NCBI GenBank assembly: GCA_035275265.1 | Contig: DATENC010000004.1 | Coordinates: 124,001 to 188,000, forward strand | Source: JACQAP01 sp035275265 | GTDB taxonomy: Bacteria; Pseudomonadota; Gammaproteobacteria; Burkholderiales; JACQAP01 | Length of the DNA stretch: 64,000 bases | Reading direction: 5' to 3' | Shown: piece by piece, positions 1 through 8,796 of the stretch | How positions within the stretch are numbered: position 1 is the first letter of the stretch | Layout of the letters: the number at the start of each line of letters is the position of its first letter | The notes under the pieces: model-generated | What the model was told of the DNA's origin: nothing | What the model saw: the letters and a program-made list of their open reading frames with translations, nothing else | Databases searched by the model: none | Made by a program: the position numbers and the translations under genes

Positions 1-619
1 TGTGGAAATGCGTAATCTTCAAATAGAAGTAGGCGCTGTCGATCGTTTTGGACTTCACGCTGCGGGCCTGGACGATCGCCCGTTTGACGGTGACTACGCG
101 GGGATCAGCAATGCCCTTGCTTAAAACGGTTAGCGCGATGCTGCTGTCGGGTTCGCCTCGTGCGTGCTGGATCGCTTGTTCGAGCGTCAGCCCGGCAACG
201 TCGGTTTCGCCGAACCTGGTGATGAGGTCCCCGGACTGCAGGCCGGCACGGTGCGCAGGAGAATCCTCGAACGCTGTGATGACCTTGACGGCACCCTTCT
301 CCAGGCTGACCTCCATGCCGAGGCCGCCAAAGACGCCGCCGGTCTCCAGGCGCAATTCGTTGTAGGCATCGGGTTCAAGGTAATAGGAGAATGGGTCAAG
401 GGCGGCAACCATGCCCTTGATGGCGTTGGAGACAAGTAACTTTTCGTCCAGACGATCGGCGTAGCGGGATTTGATCTGATCGTAGGCTTCGGAAAATTCG
501 CGGACTGCGTCAAATTTCTCCGCCTGGTCCGCAATTGCTAGCGGGGCAGCCTGCACAAAAATGGCCAGTGCAAAGCCGAGTCGGAACCCCTTTGCCGCCG
601 TCGGGCCGATGCATCCCAT
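1..619 (-). CDS. S41 family C-terminal processing peptidase (CtpA-like), 3' end beyond window
   Basis: The minus-strand frame is open from an ATG at 619 to the window edge, so about 206 residues of the N-terminal part are present. A hydrophobic signal-like segment lies at residues 12-30. It is followed by the S41 N-terminal helical region (YDQIKSRYADRLDE, then ALDPFSYYLEP) and a PDZ domain from about residue 90 (GVFGGLGMEV, SPAHRAGLQSGDLI). The Ser/Lys catalytic core would lie past position 1 and cannot be checked. AGAGGG stands five bases before the ATG. The family cleaves C-termini of periplasmic proteins. The upstream gap to the divergent SDR carries four TGTAG boxes that may control this gene. 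Family assignment is firm; the substrate is unknown. Confidence 0.88.
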   Translation of the reverse strand, partial: MGCIGPTAAKGFRLGFALAIFVQAAPLAIADQAEKFDAVREFSEAYDQIKSRYADRLDEKLLVSNAIKGMVAALDPFSYYLEPDAYNELRLETGGVFGGLGMEVSLEKGAVKVITAFEDSPAHRAGLQSGDLITRFGETDVAGLTLEQAIQHARGEPDSSIALTVLSKGIADPRVVTVKRAIVQARSVKSKTIDSAYFYLKITHFH

Positions 620-640
620 GATCCCTCTTCACAGCCAAAA

Positions 641-715
641 AGATGTAGTTATAGTACGACAAAAATGTAGTCTTTTCTTGGCAATATGTAGTTCTTTTGT
701 TTTCAAACGTGTAGC
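641..715. repeat. four TGTAG boxes at 21-23 bp spacing in a divergent gap
   Basis: In an AT-rich island between the S41 protease and the SDR, TGTAGT occurs at 644-649, 666-671 and 687-692, and TGTAGC at 710-715. The start-to-start spacings are 22, 21 and 23 bp, about two helical turns, so the boxes share one DNA face. Two copies also share a following pyrimidine run (TCTTTTC and TCTTTTG). This looks like a multi-site operator or iteron array; no cognate regulator is adjacent. Confidence 0.5.
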
Positions 716-877
716 TATCACGGGATATTTCGTGTGGACTTCTGAAGCCCCGTTTTGCCCCAATACACCTGCGCCGGTCTCCGGTGCAGACACCTTGGCC
801 CCTAGCGCGGCGGCCACCATGTTCACGCGATTTGGTCATACGCGAGCCCGCCACGAGAGCCACAGGATATTCAAACG

Positions 878-1591
878 ATGAACAAGGACATGAAAACGCT
901 AGAGGGCAAGGTTGTAGTCGTCACCGGCGGCTTCGGACAACTTGGTCTCGCGGTTGCGCGCGCAGCAAGCGACGCAGGTGCGCGGGTGGCAGTACTGGAC
1001 CGCGCCCGGCCGCCGGCTGAGGGCGCTCTGCCTGCCGGCGCTTTGGCGCTGGGCGAGCTCGACCTCGCCGAGCCGGACGCTGCGGCGCGGGCCCTCGATC
1101 AGGTGGTCTCCCGGTTCGGCGGATTGGACGCCCTGGTTAACGTCGCGGGCACCTTCCGTTGGGAAACGCTCGAAAAAGGCAGCCTGGCAACGTGGGATCT
1201 GCTTTATCGGGTGAATCTGCGCAGCGCGGTGAGTACCTCGCGGGCGGCACTACCGCACCTGATGCGACGGGGCGGAGGACGCATCGTCAATATCGGCGCC
1301 GGCGCCGCCGCAGCCAAGGCCGGAGCCGGCATGGGTGCATATTCCGCTTCGAAGGCCGGAGTGGCCAAGTTCACCGAAGCGCTGGCCGATGAACTGAAGG
1401 ACCACGACATCACGGTCAACGCCGTGCTGCCCAGCATCATCGATACGCCGGCGAATCGCGCGGATATGCCGGACGCGGACTTCAGTCGCTGGGTTACGCC
1501 CCGCGCCATTGCCGACGTCATCGTGTTCCTGTTGTCGGAGCAGGCACGTCCAATGACCGGTGCGCTGATTCCGGTTTCGGGGCGGGTTTAG
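878..1591 (+). CDS. short-chain dehydrogenase/reductase (SDR)
   Basis: A 237-residue classical SDR. The Rossmann motif TGGFGQLG is at about residues 16-23, NVAG lies in the central strand, a serine-containing segment follows, and the catalytic YSASK is near residue 155. The C-terminal PMTGALIPVSG stretch is typical of the FabG/SDR clan. It is an NAD(P)(H)-dependent oxidoreductase of the cytoplasm; nothing in the sequence fixes the substrate. A second in-frame ATG at 890 is a possible start. It is divergent from the S41 protease and shares the TGTAG-box region. A Bug protein converges from the other side, so it is probably monocistronic. Confidence 0.9.
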   Translation: MNKDMKTLEGKVVVVTGGFGQLGLAVARAASDAGARVAVLDRARPPAEGALPAGALALGELDLAEPDAAARALDQVVSRFGGLDALVNVAGTFRWETLEKGSLATWDLLYRVNLRSAVSTSRAALPHLMRRGGGRIVNIGAGAAAAKAGAGMGAYSASKAGVAKFTEALADELKDHDITVNAVLPSIIDTPANRADMPDADFSRWVTPRAIADVIVFLLSEQARPMTGALIPVSGRV

Positions 1592-1622
1592 GGTCTAGTA
1601 TCGCGAAAATCTTGCGCAGACC

Positions 1623-2582
1623 TCACTCCGCCGTCAATTGCAGTTTGCGGACCAGATTGCCGTAGGTCTCCCATTCCTGGCGCACGAATGCGGCGAAACC
1701 GGCAGGAGAAGAAACAGCGGCTTCCGCACCTGTAACGGCAAGATGCGTCTGCACCGCCGGCGCGGCAAGGGCGGCAGCCACCTCTCGGTTCAGTTTCTCG
1801 GTCAATTCAGCAGACGTTCCTGCCGGCGCGAAGAAACCGGCCCAGGTATCGAGCGCGTAAGTCGGGTACCCGGATTCCACTATGGTCGGGACCTCCGGCA
1901 GGATCGCAGCACGCTGACGGCTCGTCACCGCCAGCGCGCGCAGTTTGCCCGCCCGGATATGCGGGAGCACCACAACGTAGCCGCTCATCATCAGCGGCAC
2001 GCGTCCGGCAAGCACATCAGTCAGTGCCTGGCCATCGCCGCGGTAGGGGACGTGCAACAGGTCGATACCGGCGACCTGCTTGAACAACTCTGTCGCCAAA
2101 TGCGGCAGCCCACCGGTGCCGCTTGACGCATACCCCAGCGGTTGCGGCTGGATGCGTGCCAGCGTGACGAGTTCCTTGATGGAAACGACCTGAAGGTCGG
2201 GATGCGCAACCAGCACCATCCCGGATACATAAGCCTGCGCCACTGGCACGAAATCCTTGATCGGGTGGTAGCCCGCGCTAGTGTAAATGTGCGGGCTGAC
2301 CACATGGCTATTGTTGGTAAAAAGCAGGGTTGATCCATCCGGTTTTGATCTGGCCACGGCAAGGGCGCAGATGGTTCCGCCTGCGCCCGGCTTATTCTCG
2401 ACGATGACGCGCTGCCTGAGCCGCTGACCGATTGCGTCGGCAATCACGCGGGCGCGCGCATCGAGACTGCTGCCGGCGGTGACGGGAACGAGGATGCGAA
2501 TCTCGCTCGGCAGGTTCTCGGCCAGCAGCGAAGTCGCTGCCAGCACCAACACAAGAGCTGCGCACGTTGGCGCCAGTCGCAT
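1623..2582 (-). CDS. Bug/TctC-family tripartite tricarboxylate transporter substrate-binding protein
   Basis: A 319-residue secreted binding protein. The start is placed at the ATG at 2582 because GGGAGGT lies seven bases upstream and the resulting N-terminus (MRLAPTCAALVLVLAATSLLA) is a good signal peptide; a longer frame begins at 2615. Family hallmarks include IRILVPVTAGSSLDARARVIAD, NKPGAGG and TNNSHVV. Bug proteins bind carboxylates or other small organic acids in the periplasm, and betaproteobacteria carry many orphan copies. No TctA/TctB membrane partner is next to it, so it is an orphan here and its ligand is unknown. Confidence 0.92.
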   Translation of the reverse strand: MRLAPTCAALVLVLAATSLLAENLPSEIRILVPVTAGSSLDARARVIADAIGQRLRQRVIVENKPGAGGTICALAVARSKPDGSTLLFTNNSHVVSPHIYTSAGYHPIKDFVPVAQAYVSGMVLVAHPDLQVVSIKELVTLARIQPQPLGYASSGTGGLPHLATELFKQVAGIDLLHVPYRGDGQALTDVLAGRVPLMMSGYVVVLPHIRAGKLRALAVTSRQRAAILPEVPTIVESGYPTYALDTWAGFFAPAGTSAELTEKLNREVAAALAAPAVQTHLAVTGAEAAVSSPAGFAAFVRQEWETYGNLVRKLQLTAE

Positions 2583-2805
2583 GGCCACACCTCCCTGGTA
2601 TTCTCCAACTTTCAATCGTTTCGCGAAAACCCGGTGGATTTGGCCTGATTCTCACATGCTCCGGACGTCCGGGAAGCACGGTCACAACGCGTCTGAAATC
2701 AAGGGATCTGCCACAAGGCTGCTCAGAATGAAACTTGCCGGAGGAACCGCAGTAGCCTACACTGCGCACCCGCTAACTCGAAGTATGCTTCAGAGGGCTA
2801 CCTGA

Positions 2806-3081
2806 ATGAAAACGACGATTCTTCAATATCTTAGAACCAATGGCGAGCAATTGGACGCCGAGATTGCCAAGGCGCTCCACATGCCTAAGGCCGTGGTTCT
2901 AGATCACATTTCACAACTTTCATCGGCGGGAGAGGTGATCTGCTGCCAGGTGACGCGCTATTTCGGCGGCAAACAGATCGAGGGCGTGAGTTGCCGGCTC
3001 TCCGCCTACGTGCCGCCGCGAGCCACCGGGCCCAAACCCGGCGCGAAACGAGGCGCCGACGTCGATTTGAATGCCGCATGA
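2806..3081 (+). CDS. small winged-helix-like DNA-binding protein, unrecognised family
   Basis: A 91-residue protein. Residues 1-60 look like a helix-turn-helix with a wing: ILQYLRTNGEQLDAEIAKALHM, then a recognition-like helix KAVVLDHISQLSSAGEVICC. The tail (about residues 70-91) is basic and Pro/Gly/Ala-rich. Such short proteins occur as accessory regulators or phage-type repressors. The SD is AGAGGG about ten bases upstream. The gene is followed by a strong bidirectional terminator and its coding sequence is unremarkable in composition. No specific function can be given. Confidence 0.6.
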   Translation: MKTTILQYLRTNGEQLDAEIAKALHMPKAVVLDHISQLSSAGEVICCQVTRYFGGKQIEGVSCRLSAYVPPRATGPKPGAKRGADVDLNAA

Positions 3082-3134
3082 GGCACTAAACCGGCGTAGG
3101 CGACGATAGAAGCGCTACGCCGCTTCCATTGACA

Positions 3135-3179
3135 GAAAGAAAAACCCCCGCCATTTTTTTGGGCGGGGGTTTTTCTTTC
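3135..3179. terminator. bidirectional rho-independent terminator
   Basis: A perfect 18-bp inverted repeat (3135-3152 against 3162-3179) with a 9-nt T-rich loop. The stem is GC-rich near the loop and ends in A-run/T-run arms, so it terminates both strands. It separates the small HTH gene (plus) from the convergent Rieske/FAD gene (minus). Confidence 0.93.
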
Positions 3180-3199
3180 AAGGTTAGTACCGCCAAAAT

Positions 3200-4720
3200 C
3201 TAGATCGCGCGCAGCTCCAGTTGCCGCTCGAACTGCAGGCTCTCCTGATCGCGGTAGATCGTCGCCAGCGCACGCGTCTTTTGGCCGGCTATGAAGCGCA
3301 CCGCCGCGTTGTGCTCGTCGAAGCTGCCCTCGATCTCGATTCGATCCCACGCGCTCGCGTGACCGACGTAATTGATGCCCACGTCGTAGTGCGCGCTCCA
3401 GAAAAACGGCACCGCGTCGAACTTCTCCCGCGCGCCGAGCATGTTGCGCGCCGCCGTTTGTCCCTGCCGCTCGGCCACCACCCAATGTTCGACGCGGATC
3501 CGCTCGCCCGAGTGGTGATCCGGCCAGCGCGCGATATCCCCGGCGGCGAACACGCCCGCCACGCTGGTCTGCAGGTATTCGTCGACGAGTACGCCGCGGT
3601 CAACAGCCAGGCCGGCCTTCTCGGCCAATGACAACGCCGGTCGCACGCCGACGCCGATAACGACCAGTTCGGCAGGCACGCGCTCGCCGTTGTCGAGCGT
3701 CACCGACTTCTCGTCAATCGCCTGCGGCCGCATACCCAAATGGAACGACACGCCATGCTCTTCGTGAACCTTGCGGATAAAAGCGCCAAGCTCCGGGCCC
3801 ATGACCTTTGCGAGCGGTACGGCGTCCAGACCGACCACGTGGACGTCAACTTTGCGGGCGCGAAGCGAGGCGGCGACCTCCAGGCCGATGAAGCTGGAGC
3901 CGACAACGACTGCATGCTGGGCCTTCCCGGCCGCGGCGATGATGGCGCGGCTGTGACCGAGGGTGCGGAGATAATGCACGTGCGGCAAATCGGCCCCGGG
4001 CAGTTCCAGCTTGACCGGATCGGCGCCGGTAGCAAGCAGCAGCTTGTCGTATTGGAAGGCGCGACCGCCATCGAGAATGACTTGTTTGCGCGCGGTGTCG
4101 ATAGAGTTTGCCCGCGCGCCTAGCACCAGTTCAATCGCTTGCTCATCGAAGAACTCGCGCGGACGAAGCGGCATCCATTCTTCGGGCGCGGTGCCGGCCA
4201 GGTAGTCCTTGGATAAATTGGGACGATCAACAGGCAAGTCCGTGTCCGCGCCGATCAACACCAACTGCCCTCGGTAACCCTCGCGACGCAAAGTCTCGGC
4301 AGCGGAGTGGCCGGCGGCTCCGGCACCGACAATGACGATCCGCGCCGGCGCATCATCGGGACTGGCGGGCACTTCACGCTCGGGCAAGCGTTTGCCCACC
4401 CGCACGCGCTCACTCTGCTGAATCACCTGGTAGCACGGAATCGGGTTTAGCGCCGGCGCGCGCAACGGTGCGCCGGTGCGCAAATCGAAACACGCGTGGT
4501 GCCACGGACAACGCACCGTTCCCTCCACGAGCAGACCTTCGTTGAGCGGTCCGGAGTAGTGAGTGCAGGTGGCACCGACCGCGAATATCTCCTCGCCACG
4601 GCGCGCCAACAGGACGGCCTCACCGGCTGCGTGGCCAAGCATCATCTTGCCGTCGGCCAGTTCCGATAGCGCAACACCTTTGGACAGGTCCGGCCCGCTC
4701 AGTTTCTGTTTTTCGCCCAT
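3200..4720 (-). CDS. Rieske [2Fe-2S] domain fused to FAD-dependent pyridine nucleotide-disulfide reductase (AIFM3-like)
   Basis: A 506-residue cytoplasmic protein. Residues 15-110 form a Rieske domain with ligands C52, H54 (CTHYSG) and C71, H74 (CPWHHAC). Residues about 122-430 are an FAD/NAD(P)H reductase with the FAD motif VGAGAAG, the NAD motif VGSSFIGLE and the second FAD motif ending FAAGDIA. A C-terminal reductase domain follows. The start is the ATG at 4720, with GGAGG six bases upstream; a longer frame to 4759 lacks support. The architecture matches AIFM3-like ferredoxin reductases that pass electrons from NAD(P)H to a ferredoxin or oxygenase. The neighbouring TauD-type enzyme is 2-oxoglutarate dependent and would not need it, so the partner is unknown. 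Confidence 0.92.
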   Translation of the reverse strand: MGEKQKLSGPDLSKGVALSELADGKMMLGHAAGEAVLLARRGEEIFAVGATCTHYSGPLNEGLLVEGTVRCPWHHACFDLRTGAPLRAPALNPIPCYQVIQQSERVRVGKRLPEREVPASPDDAPARIVIVGAGAAGHSAAETLRREGYRGQLVLIGADTDLPVDRPNLSKDYLAGTAPEEWMPLRPREFFDEQAIELVLGARANSIDTARKQVILDGGRAFQYDKLLLATGADPVKLELPGADLPHVHYLRTLGHSRAIIAAAGKAQHAVVVGSSFIGLEVAASLRARKVDVHVVGLDAVPLAKVMGPELGAFIRKVHEEHGVSFHLGMRPQAIDEKSVTLDNGERVPAELVVIGVGVRPALSLAEKAGLAVDRGVLVDEYLQTSVAGVFAAGDIARWPDHHSGERIRVEHWVVAERQGQTAARNMLGAREKFDAVPFFWSAHYDVGINYVGHASAWDRIEIEGSFDEHNAAVRFIAGQKTRALATIYRDQESLQFERQLELRAI

Positions 4721-4799
4721 CACGTCCTCCACGAAAGGGGGATGGACAACATACCGCATCGTCCGAAAAAGTGCGTCTGACTGCCGTTTAAGCCTGGAG

Positions 4800-5696
4800 C
4801 TATGCCGCTACCGGCACGGGGATTCCTTCCTGTTCGCACGTCGGCGCAACGTCGGACACGGTGGCGCGCTGCATGTCACGCGGCCAGCGCAAGTCGTCGT
4901 AGCCCTTGCCACGATGCATGGTGCAGCGGTTGTCCCACATCACGAGGTCGTACAGGCGCCACCGGTGGGTGTAGACGAACTGCGGCTGGGTGGCGTGCTC
5001 GACGAGTTGGCGCAACAGTGCCGTGCCGTCCTCATCCTTCATGCCGAATATACGTCCGGCGTGGGAAGCCAGATAGAGCCCCATGCGTCCGGACCCGGCG
5101 TGCCGGCGCACCAGGGCCTGCGGCACGGGCGGCAGCATCTGATTTTCTTCATCTGAAAAGTCGGTGAAACCGAGTTTTCTGCGCGAATACATTATTGCGT
5201 GTTCGGCAACCAACCCGCGCAGGCGCTGCTTCGTTTCATCCGCAAGGGCGTCGTAAGCGGCGCGCATGTCGGCGAATTCGGTCTGGCCGCCGACCGGCGG
5301 AATGCTGCGTGCGTAAAGCAGCGAGGCTTTCGCAGGCACGCGGCGGAAGGAGCTATCCGTATGCCACATGCGGTTGGCCATTTCGAACATGCGTTTGCGG
5401 CTCTCCTTGCCCCAGATCGACTCGCCTGCATCCAGGTTGGAAACGTCCGAAATTTCGGCGCGAACACGCAGCTTGGCGTCGTTGCGCACGGCATGGATGC
5501 TCGTTTCCAGGGGACCGAAGTTGCACGCGAAATCGAGGTGCTGATCGGTCGACAGATGCTGGTCGGGAAATATCAGCACAGAGTAACGATTGAAAGCCGT
5601 TTCGATTTGCGCGCAGTCTTCGCGCAACAGGGGTATAGCGAGGTCGATATCTCCGATCTCAGCGGCGAAACTTTCGTTGACGGGGTAGACAGTCAT
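4800..5696 (-). CDS. TauD/TfdA family 2-oxoglutarate-dependent dioxygenase
   Basis: A 298-residue non-heme Fe(II) enzyme. The iron triad is H112, D114 (WHTD) and H261 (TMHRGKGYD), and R277 is placed to bind 2-oxoglutarate. The start at 5696 has GGGAGAAGG just upstream. The family hydroxylates taurine, alkyl sulfates, 2,4-D and similar compounds. The sequence TDSSFRRVPAKASLLYARSIPP is closer to the TfdA branch than to TauD, but the substrate cannot be read from sequence. The gene lies 79 bp upstream of the Rieske/FAD gene on the same strand and 60 bp after the cytochrome genes, so it may be co-transcribed with the sulfur module; a role in sulfonate or sulfate-ester use would fit that context. 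Confidence 0.9.
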   Translation of the reverse strand: MTVYPVNESFAAEIGDIDLAIPLLREDCAQIETAFNRYSVLIFPDQHLSTDQHLDFACNFGPLETSIHAVRNDAKLRVRAEISDVSNLDAGESIWGKESRKRMFEMANRMWHTDSSFRRVPAKASLLYARSIPPVGGQTEFADMRAAYDALADETKQRLRGLVAEHAIMYSRRKLGFTDFSDEENQMLPPVPQALVRRHAGSGRMGLYLASHAGRIFGMKDEDGTALLRQLVEHATQPQFVYTHRWRLYDLVMWDNRCTMHRGKGYDDLRWPRDMQRATVSDVAPTCEQEGIPVPVAA

Positions 5697-5756
5697 TGCC
5701 TTCTCCCATTTTTATCGTCAGGGTGTCTGCGAACTATAGCCGGGACGTGCACCATG

Positions 5757-6122
5757 TCAATCCAAGCTGGAGAAGTGTGCGGCGAGGCGTTCGATCTCCC
5801 GATCGGATAACGTCATCGCAAAAGGCATCATCAGCCCAGCATTCATCCCGCGGCGGCCGTTGCCACGGTAGAGCTTGAGCGCGTAGACTAGGTACCCCCG
5901 GTTCTGGCCGCCGATCCGTCCCCAATCCGGTACCAGGCGCGAGCTTCCATCCTCGCCGTGGCACGAAGCGCACACGGCGAGCAGCGTCTCGAACGGCAAG
6001 CCGCTTTCTGCCTGAACGGGGGGCGCACACAGCGCAAGAGTCAGCGCTACCGCGAGCGCCAGCACGATGCGGTTACCAGGACATAGAGCCGAAGTGGCGC
6101 GCAATGTCTTTGAGATCGTCAT
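5757..6122 (-). CDS. small class I cytochrome c, second of a pair
   Basis: A 121-residue exported monoheme cytochrome. The heme site CASCH is at C51-H55, and the segment rich in Met (MNAGLMMPFAM) supplies the distal ligand. The start at 6122 is preferred because AAGGG is eight bases upstream and the N-terminus (MTISKTLRAT, then a hydrophobic core ending APPVQA) reads as a signal peptide. Alternatives are the ATG at 6143 and a GTG at 6065. It overlaps the upstream cytochrome gene by 50 bp. The two proteins are alike (SCH...GRIGGQN / PRIGGQN, then RSLREYRDGQRR-like helices), so they are probably paralogues that work as a dimer or relay. Confidence 0.86.
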   Translation of the reverse strand: MTISKTLRATSALCPGNRIVLALAVALTLALCAPPVQAESGLPFETLLAVCASCHGEDGSSRLVPDWGRIGGQNRGYLVYALKLYRGNGRRGMNAGLMMPFAMTLSDREIERLAAHFSSLD

Positions 6123-6462
6123 CCGAAAAACCCTTGACTGCATCGATCATCATTGCCGGGGCCCAACCCATGCGTCGCTGTCCGTCGCGATACTCGCGCA
6201 GGGACCGGTAAAGGTAGTCGAAGTTCTGTCCCCCTATGCGTGGGAACAGCGACGTTCCGGTCGAGCGACCATGGCTTTCATGACAGGAAACGCACGCCGC
6301 GGATTTGGCCAATCCCTTCACCGGATCGCCCGCGTAACCGGGAGTTTCGCCGGCATGGGAAAAATCAGTCGTACCTTCAATCAACAGAGCACAGAACAGG
6401 AGTGCGGCTGCGCTTCGGAGCGGCTGCAGTGTTTGGCGATCGAGGTCGAGGGTTGTGCGCAT
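6073..6462 (-). CDS. small class I cytochrome c, first of a pair
   Basis: A 129-residue exported cytochrome with one heme site, CVSCH (C57-H61), and a Met-containing distal region (RRMGWAPAMM). The start is set at 6462, fourteen bases after the stop of the persulfide dioxygenase gene; an in-frame ATG further upstream would overlap that gene by about 75 bp. The N-terminus has a basic region then a hydrophobic stretch at about residues 17-30. The fold resembles one half of a cytochrome c4 or the electron-accepting subunit of sulfide dehydrogenases. Its place directly behind a persulfide dioxygenase suggests that it accepts electrons from periplasmic sulfur oxidation; this is inference. Confidence 0.86.
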   Translation of the reverse strand: MRTTLDLDRQTLQPLRSAAALLFCALLIEGTTDFSHAGETPGYAGDPVKGLAKSAACVSCHESHGRSTGTSLFPRIGGQNFDYLYRSLREYRDGQRRMGWAPAMMIDAVKGFSDDDLKDIARHFGSMSW

Positions 6463-6475
6463 GACATTCGAGTGA

Positions 6476-7549
6476 CTAATTACTTCCGCCTTCCACAGCG
6501 TGACCGTCGGCACGCCAGCGCAGCATGCCTCCAGCGAGGTTCGCTGCATCCCTGAGCCCGGCTTGTTGCAGGATCACGGTTGCCTGCGCCGAGCGGGCAC
6601 CCGATCTGCAGACCGCAACGACCGGGCGCTCACGGTCGATTTCACCGGTCCTTTTGACCAGTTCACCAAGCGGGATCGATATCGCGCCGCGGATATGTCC
6701 CAACGGGCCGTAGTATTCCGAAGGCTCCCGCACGTCGATGATCTGGATCTTGTCAGCGGCTTCTTCCAGTGATTGCGGATGGATTTCCCAGATGCCGGCA
6801 AAGGTGTAGGTTAATGTTGCCCAGGCCGGCGCCGTCAGCGACACGTCCCCGTCCGCCTGCTGTCCGCACTTGAGGTTGGCCGGCACAGCGGCATCGATTT
6901 GCTTCGGATGCGGCAAGCCCAGGTTTTCCATATAGCCCGCGAAGTCGGCTTCGCCGATCTCACCTCCCAGGCGCGGATTGAAGCGCCGCTCCTCCGCCAC
7001 ACTCGTCACCGTGAGACCGCGATAGTCATGCGCGGGGTAGAGCAAACAATTTTGCGGCAACGTCAGAATCTGGGTGTGCACCGAACGGTACAGCGCGCGC
7101 GGGTCACCTTGCTGGAAGTCCGTGCGTCCGCTCCCGCGGATCAGCAAACAGTCACCGGTAAATGCCATGCTTTCATCGTCAAGCACGTAGGTCAGGCATC
7201 CGTTGGTGTGACCCGGTGTGGCGCGGACCTGGAGATGGCGTCCGCCGAATTCAATTTCGTCGCCATGCTCAAGATAGCAATCTGCACCCTCGGCGCTGCT
7301 GCTTCGTGCCAACCCAATCCGGCTCCCGCATCGCCGCTTCAGGATCCATGCGCCCGTAACATGGTCGGCGTGGATATGGGTTTCCAGCGTGTACAGCAGG
7401 CGCAGTTCGAGTTCGCTTATCAGCGCCGTGTCCCGGCGCGCCTGCTCGAAGACCGTATCTATGAGCACCGCCTCGCGACTGCGGCTATCACCGAGAAGGT
7501 AGGTATAAGTGGAGGACTGGAGGTCGAATAACTGCCTGAATACCAGCAT
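6476..7549 (-). CDS. persulfide dioxygenase (ETHE1-like MBL fold) fused to C-terminal rhodanese
   Basis: A 357-residue fusion. The N-terminal metallo-beta-lactamase domain (1-240) has THIHADH with H58, H60, D62 and H63, then PGHTNGC, FTGD and PAHDY, the set used by ETHE1 for a single iron. The C-terminal rhodanese (about 255-350) has the active-site loop CRSGARS with C314. Such fusions oxidise glutathione persulfide to sulfite and transfer sulfane sulfur between glutathione and thiosulfate. No SQR gene is in the window. It heads a minus-strand operon with two cytochrome c genes and shares a 183-bp divergent promoter gap with the DenD-like gene. Confidence 0.94.
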   Translation of the reverse strand: MLVFRQLFDLQSSTYTYLLGDSRSREAVLIDTVFEQARRDTALISELELRLLYTLETHIHADHVTGAWILKRRCGSRIGLARSSSAEGADCYLEHGDEIEFGGRHLQVRATPGHTNGCLTYVLDDESMAFTGDCLLIRGSGRTDFQQGDPRALYRSVHTQILTLPQNCLLYPAHDYRGLTVTSVAEERRFNPRLGGEIGEADFAGYMENLGLPHPKQIDAAVPANLKCGQQADGDVSLTAPAWATLTYTFAGIWEIHPQSLEEAADKIQIIDVREPSEYYGPLGHIRGAISIPLGELVKRTGEIDRERPVVAVCRSGARSAQATVILQQAGLRDAANLAGGMLRWRADGHAVEGGSN

Positions 7550-7732
7550 TGATGATCACGAAATATGCTGTCTATAAGTCCGTTACCTGCGGATTCCTCA
7601 TTCCGAATATAGTTTACCCGCTGAGCCGCAAACGCGGTGGTCCTTGCCGGCGATATGCGGACATCCTTATGCGAACGTTCCGCACGCTCTGCGGCACTGG
7701 CGTAAGATTTTCCTTTCCTTGGAGAAGCCAGT

Positions 7733-8707
7733 ATGAAGGTGTTCATCACCGGAGGCGGGGGGTTCCTCGGGTACCGCCTCGCGCAGCGCCTGCTGGAGCG
7801 AAAGACGTTGGCCGGCGCTGACGGCAAGCCTGCATCCATTTCGCAGATCAAGCTGTTCGACGCGGCATTCCCGCCGGATGTTGATTCCAGGCTAGAGTGC
7901 GTGAAAGGCGACATCGCGGAGCCTGCCGCCATTGCGGCCACGATGGATGCCGATACCGGTTCGGTTTTCCATCTTGCGGCGGTAGTCAGTGCGGGCGCCG
8001 AAGCCGATTTCGATCTCGGCTACCGCGTCAATCTCGACGGCACGCGCAATCTGCTCGAAGCATGCCGGAAACTCAAATCCCCGCCGCGGCTGGTGTACGC
8101 CAGTTCGCTGGCCGTGTTCGGCGGAAAATTGCCGGCGGTCGTTGACGATTCGATCACGACCAACCCTCAGACCTCCTACGGTACGCAGAAAGTGATCGGT
8201 GAATACCTGGTCAATGATTACTCGCGCAAGGGCTTTCTCGACGGCCGCAGCCTGCGTTTGCCGACCATCGTCGTGCGACCTGGCAAGCCCAATCTCGCCT
8301 CGACTTCGTTTGCGAGCGGCATGTTCAGGGAACCGCTGAACGGCGTGGTGTGCGAAGTCCCCGTGGAGGATTCGACAGAACTCTGGATTCTGTCGCCCCG
8401 GCAGGTCATCGAGTCGTTTGTGCATGCCCACGACCTGCCGGCGTCCGCATGGGGTACGAATCGTTCGATCAACGTCCCGGGCATCACGATGTCGGTAAAG
8501 CAGGGCGTGGAAGCATTGCGCCGCATCGCCGGGGACAAAGTTGCCGCGCGTGTGGTGTTCAAACCCGTCGAGCGGATTCAGAAAATGATCGTGACGTTCC
8601 CCGCGCGCTTCAAGACATCGAGGGCGATGGAATTGGGCTTCAAATCCGATCCGGATATCGATAGCGTGATCAAGGCTTACATCGCAAGCGAAGGCATCAA
8701 GCTTTGA
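7733..8707 (+). CDS. denD: NAD-dependent epimerase/dehydratase family, probable D-erythronate dehydrogenase
   Basis: A 324-residue extended SDR. GGGGFLG is at residues 8-14, FHLAA and the YASSLAVFGG segment follow, and the catalytic YGTQK is near residue 150. The overall pattern (RLPTIVVRPGKPNLASTSFASG, then ELWILSPRQVIESFVHAHDL) closely follows DenD, which oxidises D-erythronate to 2-oxo-tetronate. The usual partners (OtnK kinase, OtnC decarboxylase, OtnI isomerase) are absent, so a role in that pathway rests on family resemblance alone. The SD is GGAGAAG, seven bases upstream. Confidence 0.85.
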   Translation: MKVFITGGGGFLGYRLAQRLLERKTLAGADGKPASISQIKLFDAAFPPDVDSRLECVKGDIAEPAAIAATMDADTGSVFHLAAVVSAGAEADFDLGYRVNLDGTRNLLEACRKLKSPPRLVYASSLAVFGGKLPAVVDDSITTNPQTSYGTQKVIGEYLVNDYSRKGFLDGRSLRLPTIVVRPGKPNLASTSFASGMFREPLNGVVCEVPVEDSTELWILSPRQVIESFVHAHDLPASAWGTNRSINVPGITMSVKQGVEALRRIAGDKVAARVVFKPVERIQKMIVTFPARFKTSRAMELGFKSDPDIDSVIKAYIASEGIKL

Positions 8708-8796
8708 CAATCATGGTGCTATCTTAGAGAAATCCAGCTCCTTGAAATTTGGTTCCCTCCCCTTGCTGGTGCGGACGGGATAAAGTCGGAGGATTC

